This document shows, one piece after another, positions 60,060 through 64,000 of a DNA stretch of 64,000 bases; within the stretch, counting starts at the first letter, position 1, and each line of letters starts with the position of its first letter. The notes beneath the pieces were generated by a model. That model ran no database searches, was not told where the DNA came from, and saw only the letters and a program-made list of their open reading frames with translations. Source of the DNA: Thalassobius sp. I31.1 (lineage in GTDB: Bacteria; Pseudomonadota; Alphaproteobacteria; Rhodobacterales; Rhodobacteraceae); NCBI RefSeq assembly GCF_003031585.1, contig NZ_PWAA01000022.1:186001-250000 (forward strand). Direction: 5' to 3'. The position numbers and the translations under genes are program-made.

Positions 60060-60464
60060 ATGCAAAATTATTGTTTTAATACAGACAGTTTTCGCGACAC
60101 ACGGGATAACGTTGAAGAAAACCCTAATGAGATAGAAGGCTACAACCTCGCGACCGAACTGAAGGGTGCTTTGGAGGTTGACCATTTTATCTGCGAAGAG
60201 GTTTTTGCTGAAGACTTCGGCTGGGCTTTCTATGCCTTTCGCGATGAACAGAAGTATTTCATCACGGCATCTGTTGACCCCGAGGATGATCAGGTGGATT
60301 TCGGGTTCTTCGCGAATATCAATATCGACAAAACACGTAGCTTCTGGGATCGGCTGCGTGGACGCAACAAAATGTTGGATGACGATCCAGCGGGGCAGGT
60401 TGTGCATCGTGTGCTGAAGTCATGCGATGATGTTCACAATCTGGAATTTTACCCGGCCCGATAA
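60060..60464 (+). CDS. Hypothetical protein, first gene of an inserted pair
   Basis: 134 residues, acidic and soluble. Notable stretches are EEVFAEDFGWAFYAFRDEQK and ITASVDPEDDQVDFGFFANI, suggesting a mixed alpha/beta small protein. The gene is clearly more AT-rich than argH and lysA on either side. It interrupts the usual lipoprotein-lysA order together with the next gene. I recognise no family. The acidic nature and two-gene format would fit an immunity or antitoxin-like protein, but there is no direct evidence. Confidence 0.6.
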   Translation: MQNYCFNTDSFRDTRDNVEENPNEIEGYNLATELKGALEVDHFICEEVFAEDFGWAFYAFRDEQKYFITASVDPEDDQVDFGFFANINIDKTRSFWDRLRGRNKMLDDDPAGQVVHRVLKSCDDVHNLEFYPAR

Positions 60465-60475
60465 AGGAGGGAGGA

Positions 60476-60871
60476 ATGTATCTGCGTTTCGTTGATGCAC
60501 GTACGCTTACGAACTCGGGTGTCCGGGCGGGCTTTTTTGTTGCGGCGTATGAACTTCGGAAGCGTCAAAGCATCAGTGCCTGGGAACTCTCCGAGATGGA
60601 GACGTGTTTGCAATGGTTTCGGCAGAACCTTCCGGTCCCGGATCGGTTCAATCGGACAACATCGAAGGGTTATTACAGAAGAGATACGAAGGGGATAAGC
60701 TGGTTCAAAAATGATGCCAAAGCTTGTCTGAAAATGGCGTACAGGATGTTCACCATACTGAACGAACATGGATACCTGGTCGAAATGATAAAATCGGACA
60801 ATGTCGGCTATATCATTTACGAGGATGAATTTCAGATCGTCGCAGAACCGTTCAGGGACACACCTGTTTAG
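60476..60871 (+). CDS. Hypothetical protein, second gene of an inserted pair
   Basis: 131 residues starting 11 nt after the previous stop with a perfect ribosome site (AAAGGAGGGAGG). MYLRFVDARTLTNSGVRAGF, ISWFKNDAKACLKMAYRMFT and VGYIIYEDEFQIVAEPF resemble a small conserved hypothetical family that I recall from many bacteria (MYLRFV... ISWFK... GYIVYEDE...VAEP) but cannot name. Soluble. AT-rich relative to lysA. The tight spacing means both genes are one unit. Confidence 0.65.
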   Translation: MYLRFVDARTLTNSGVRAGFFVAAYELRKRQSISAWELSEMETCLQWFRQNLPVPDRFNRTTSKGYYRRDTKGISWFKNDAKACLKMAYRMFTILNEHGYLVEMIKSDNVGYIIYEDEFQIVAEPFRDTPV

Positions 60872-60942
60872 CTCTGTATAAAGCTTCCCTTTCCCCGCCC
60901 CCCAGGCTAACAGCACTTTAACCAACCCCGGGGAGGCGCGTG

Positions 60943-62208
60943 ATGGATTATTTTCTCTATAAAGACGGTGAACTGTTTGCCGAGGATGTCTCTGTGCGTG
61001 AGATCACGCGGGCTGTCGGCACGCCCTGTTACATCTATTCCGCCCGCACGCTGGCGCGGCATTACCGTCTGTTTGACGAAGCGCTTGAGGGCACGGAACA
61101 TCTGGTGTGTTACGCCGTCAAAGCCTGTTCCAACCTGGCCGTGTTGAAACTGCTGGGCGATCTGGGCGCTGGCATGGATGTGGTTTCTGGTGGGGAATAT
61201 ATGCGTGCGAAAGCGGCCGGTGTGCCAGGCGATCGCATCGTGTTTTCCGGCATCGGCAAAACCCGTGACGAGATGGAGCTTGTTCTGAAAGGTGGCATCC
61301 GTCAGTTCAACCTTGAGTCTGAACCGGAAATGCGTCTTCTGAACCAGGTTGCTCTGGAACTGGGTGTTGTGGCCCCGGTGACTGTCCGCGTGAACCCGGA
61401 TGTCGATGCAAAAACCCATGCGAAAATCGCGACTGGGAAATCCGAGAATAAATTCGGCATCCCGATCAGCCGCGCACGTGAGGTTTACGCCGAAATCGCC
61501 AAGCTTCCTGGCCTGAAAGTTGTCGGCATTGATGTGCATATCGGATCACAGCTGACCGATCTTGCGCCCTATAAAGCCGCCTATCAGAAGGTTGCGGAGC
61601 TGACCGAAGAATTGCGTGCACAGGGTCATGAGATCACCCGTCTTGACCTGGGCGGCGGTCTTGGCATTCCCTACGAGCAAAACAATGACCGCCCTCCATT
61701 GCCCGTGGAATACGGTGCGATGGTCAAGGAAACTCTGGGTCATCTGGATTGCGAGATTGAGATCGAACCTGGCCGTCTGATCGCAGGCAATGCCGGTATT
61801 CTCGTGTCAGAAACCATCTATGTGAAGGAAGGCGAAGATCGCAAGTTCCTGATCCTGGATGCGGCGATGAATGATCTGGTGCGCCCTGCAATGTACGAAG
61901 CCCACCATGACATTGTGCCGGTTATGGAGCCTGCGCCAGGCGTGGAACCGGATCGTTATGATATCGTCGGCCCGGTCTGCGAAAGTGGCGATACATTTGC
62001 CAAGGGCCGTGATCTAGCTGTGATGGAACCCGGTGATCTGGTCGCCTTCCGTTCTGCCGGGGCATATGGGGCGGTGATGGCGTCGGAATATAACTCGCGC
62101 CCGCTGATCCCTGAGGTTCTGGTCAGTGGCGATCAATTTGCGGTCATTCGCGCACGTCCCACCTATGAAGAGATGCTGAATCGCGATAGCATTCCCGAGT
62201 GGCTGTAA
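60943..62208 (+). CDS. lysA: Diaminopimelate decarboxylase
   Basis: PLP enzyme converting meso-DAP to lysine, 421 residues. The PLP lysine lies in LVCYAVKACSNLAVLKLLGD; the glycine loop is LDLGGGLGIPYEQNN and EPGRLIAGNAGILVSETIYV follows. The C-terminal CESGDTFAKGRDLAVMEPGD carries the active-site Cys of the other subunit. The ATG at 60943 follows GGGGAGG; a GTG lies 3 nt upstream. The adjacent TIGR02302 gene is downstream at 46 nt. Confidence 0.96.
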   Translation: MDYFLYKDGELFAEDVSVREITRAVGTPCYIYSARTLARHYRLFDEALEGTEHLVCYAVKACSNLAVLKLLGDLGAGMDVVSGGEYMRAKAAGVPGDRIVFSGIGKTRDEMELVLKGGIRQFNLESEPEMRLLNQVALELGVVAPVTVRVNPDVDAKTHAKIATGKSENKFGIPISRAREVYAEIAKLPGLKVVGIDVHIGSQLTDLAPYKAAYQKVAELTEELRAQGHEITRLDLGGGLGIPYEQNNDRPPLPVEYGAMVKETLGHLDCEIEIEPGRLIAGNAGILVSETIYVKEGEDRKFLILDAAMNDLVRPAMYEAHHDIVPVMEPAPGVEPDRYDIVGPVCESGDTFAKGRDLAVMEPGDLVAFRSAGAYGAVMASEYNSRPLIPEVLVSGDQFAVIRARPTYEEMLNRDSIPEWL

Positions 62209-62254
62209 TTCCGGCGGCCTGTAAGCAACGCCGGAGCATCTGAAAGGGCCCGGC

Positions 62255-64000
62255 GTGAGTGGCAGAAAACAGGACAGATCCTGGGAAACATCCCGTCTGA
62301 AACGTCAGATCTTTCTGACGCGGCTGGGTCTGCTATGGGAACGTCTGGCGCAGTGTTTCTGGCCGCTCTGGACGACGCTTGCCCTTGTTTTTGCTGGGGT
62401 TTTCTCGGGTCTTGCCTATGAAATGCCGGACGCCTGGTTGCGGGCAGTGCTTGTTCTGTCCGGCCTGCTTGCATTCTTTTTCCTGATCCGTGGTCTGCGG
62501 CAGTTGCAACTGCCCACACGGGCAGAGGCCCTGGCGAAACTGGATGAAAATCTGCCCGGTGATCCGCTTGCGACCCTTACAGATACCCAGGGTATGGGCG
62601 GTGATGATGTTGCATCGCGCGCGATCTGGCGGGCGCATCAGGCGCGGATGCGGGATCAGGCGGCAAAAGCCCGCGCACCCCGCCCCGATGCACAGCTGAC
62701 AAGGCGTGATCCTTTTGCCTTTCGTCTGATCTCACTTCTTGCGGTTTCAATCGCGCTGTTTGCCGGATCCCTGTCCTGGCTTTCTGCCGTGCCGGATGTG
62801 ATCCGGGGGCAGGATCAGGCCGCGCTGGACACGTCCGCACAATGGGAAGGCTGGATTGAACCGCCTGCCTATACCGGCCTGCCGGTGCTTTATCTGAACG
62901 ACCTGACCGGGCAGGACATCACCGCACCTGTGGGCAGTGACATCACCCTGCGGTTTTACGGCACGCCCGGGGCGCTGGGCCTGAACCAGACCATCGCTGA
63001 CCTTGCGACACCTGAGGCAGAGGCAGCGCCTGATATGGCACCCGCATTAACCCTGTCCCGGTCCGGCCTGCTGGAGATCACCGGGGCAGAGGATGCCCGC
63101 TGGGTGATCGCCGCCATTCCGGATCAGCCGCCTGCCGTTGAAATCACCGGCGAGGTGACAACAGAAGCCTCTGGCATGATGACGCAAGGGTTTACCGCTA
63201 CGGATGATTACGGCGTCATCGGTGGGCAGGTGACGTTTACTCTGGATGAAACCCGCCTTACGCGGCGTTTCGGTCTGGCGGTTGACCCTGATCCGCGCGA
63301 ACCCCTGGTCTTTGATCTGCCCATTCCCTATTCCGGTGACCGGGCAGAATTCACAGAGGAAATCATCGAAAATCTGTCGCAACATCCCTGGTCTGGCCTG
63401 CCGGTGCAGATGGTTCTGTCTGTCAGTGATGATCAGGATCAGCAGGGCATGTCAGAGCCTGCCTTTATGCCGTTGCCAGGCCGTCGTTTCTTTGATCCGC
63501 TGGCCCGTGCCGTGATCGAAATGCGACGCGATATCCTCTGGTCCCGGGCAAATGCTGCACAATCTGCGCAGATGATCCGCGCGATCAGCCACCGTCCGGG
63601 GGATACGTTCCCCGGCGCGTCGTCTTACCTGATGCTGCGCACGGCCTTGCGCCGCCTGGAAGCCGCACCGCTGACGCCCGAAATCCAGCAGGAGATCGCA
63701 GATGCGCTGTGGCAGGTGGCTTTGATCGTTGAGGACGGGTCATTGTCTGATGCGCTGGAACGTATGCGCCGGGCGCAGGAACGTCTGACCCAGGCCATGC
63801 GTGATGGGGCGTCTGATGAGGAAATTCAGCAGCTGATGGATGAGCTGCGCGACGCCACACGCGATTATCTGCGGCAACTGGCCCAGAACCCCGAGGACAG
63901 CACAGATGAGCCGAATTCAGGCGAAACGCAGCAACTGTCCGGTGCGGATATTCAGGAGATGATGGATCGCATCCAGGAGTTGATGGAACAGGGCCGCATG
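62255..64000 (+). CDS. TIGR02302/DUF4175 family membrane protein (partial)
   Basis: Begins at a GTG (GTGAGTGGCAGAAAACAG) and stays open to the window end, 582 codons, so the C-terminus is missing. Two N-terminal transmembrane helices (about residues 32-50 WTTLALVFAGVFSGLAYEM and 60-78) are followed by a third (about 160-180, RLISLLAVSIALFAGSLSWL) and a large periplasmic domain with coiled-coil Gln/Glu/Met-rich segments near the end (RIQELMEQGRM). This matches the alphaproteobacterial TIGR02302 family, usually next to lysA. An envelope role is likely; no biochemical function is known to me. Confidence 0.9.
   Translation, partial: MSGRKQDRSWETSRLKRQIFLTRLGLLWERLAQCFWPLWTTLALVFAGVFSGLAYEMPDAWLRAVLVLSGLLAFFFLIRGLRQLQLPTRAEALAKLDENLPGDPLATLTDTQGMGGDDVASRAIWRAHQARMRDQAAKARAPRPDAQLTRRDPFAFRLISLLAVSIALFAGSLSWLSAVPDVIRGQDQAALDTSAQWEGWIEPPAYTGLPVLYLNDLTGQDITAPVGSDITLRFYGTPGALGLNQTIADLATPEAEAAPDMAPALTLSRSGLLEITGAEDARWVIAAIPDQPPAVEITGEVTTEASGMMTQGFTATDDYGVIGGQVTFTLDETRLTRRFGLAVDPDPREPLVFDLPIPYSGDRAEFTEEIIENLSQHPWSGLPVQMVLSVSDDQDQQGMSEPAFMPLPGRRFFDPLARAVIEMRRDILWSRANAAQSAQMIRAISHRPGDTFPGASSYLMLRTALRRLEAAPLTPEIQQEIADALWQVALIVEDGSLSDALERMRRAQERLTQAMRDGASDEEIQQLMDELRDATRDYLRQLAQNPEDSTDEPNSGETQQLSGADIQEMMDRIQELMEQGRM

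Noticed and set aside
1-64000. tRNA, rRNA, CRISPR, IS elements or prophage genes
   Set aside because: No clover-leaf-like sequence, regular spaced repeats, transposase or phage proteins were recognised on either strand; some small RNAs could have been missed by eye.

Overview
The window is chromosomal DNA of an alphaproteobacterium, almost certainly a member of the Rhodobacterales (Roseobacter group). The evidence is the aa3-type cytochrome oxidase subunit IV, the MobB-MoeA fusion, the head-to-head ubiA/rsmE pair followed by gshA, the argH - small lipoprotein - lysA - TIGR02302/DUF4175 order, DUF6173, a PHB gene pair and moderately high GC with alphaproteobacterial start codon use. I cannot name a genus. 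I see no rRNA, tRNA, CRISPR, IS element or prophage. About 75 protein genes are supported, packed tightly and with many 4-nt ATGA overlaps.

Layout. 0-6 kb: S49 peptidase, a small zinc-ribbon membrane protein, a Ca2+/cation antiporter, then uvrC-pgsA-moaD-moaE. 6-12 kb: an OmpA-type protein with a coiled-coil membrane partner, ubiA divergent from rsmE, and gshA. 11.9-15.4 kb: the most unusual block, a GbsR/MarR-type regulator followed by three paralogous small membrane proteins, a 46-codon ORF and another membrane protein, next to a periplasmic YHS protein; a duplicated 62-bp leader and recurring operator-like palindromes tie the block together. 15.6-20.4 kb: a DUF805 protein, then on the minus strand pyrB, two small membrane proteins, a dihydroorotase homologue lacking catalytic metal ligands, and plsY. 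20.5-28.9 kb: a family-4-like uracil-DNA glycosylase, moaB, an RND exporter with its adaptor, a DsbD-like periplasmic protein, YqgE and a histidine phosphatase. 28.9-34.8 kb: Sua5, an acyl-CoA dehydrogenase/MBL hydrolase/DUF6173 run and COX subunit IV. 34.8-41.9 kb: azlCD, then fdhD-(YcxB-like)-mobA-mobB/moeA, and greA. 42-50 kb: ETF-quinone oxidoreductase, a TetR/SRPBCC divergent pair, a TPR protein with ispE, polyprenyl diphosphate synthase, a tRNA-methyltransferase-like gene and YdcH. 50-58.4 kb: phaB and phaA, an EAL phosphodiesterase, tag, an FAD oxidoreductase, a sterol-desaturase-like hydroxylase, an apparently frameshifted DUF1963 gene and a TlpA-like thioredoxin. 58.4-64 kb: argH, a tiny lipoprotein, a two-gene unknown insert, lysA and the start of a TIGR02302 protein that runs off the end.

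Functional themes. Molybdenum cofactor genes occur in three places (moaDE, moaB, and mobA with mobB/moeA beside fdhD), so molybdoenzymes, formate dehydrogenase among them, are likely in this organism. Isoprenoid/quinone supply (ispE, polyprenyl diphosphate synthase, ubiA), fatty acid oxidation (acyl-CoA dehydrogenase, ETF-QO, thiolase) and aa3 oxidase fit an aerobic, ubiquinone-based respiratory metabolism with PHB storage. The regions with least explanation are 11.8-15.5 kb, 33.3-35.2 kb, 56.3-57.7 kb and 60.0-60.9 kb.
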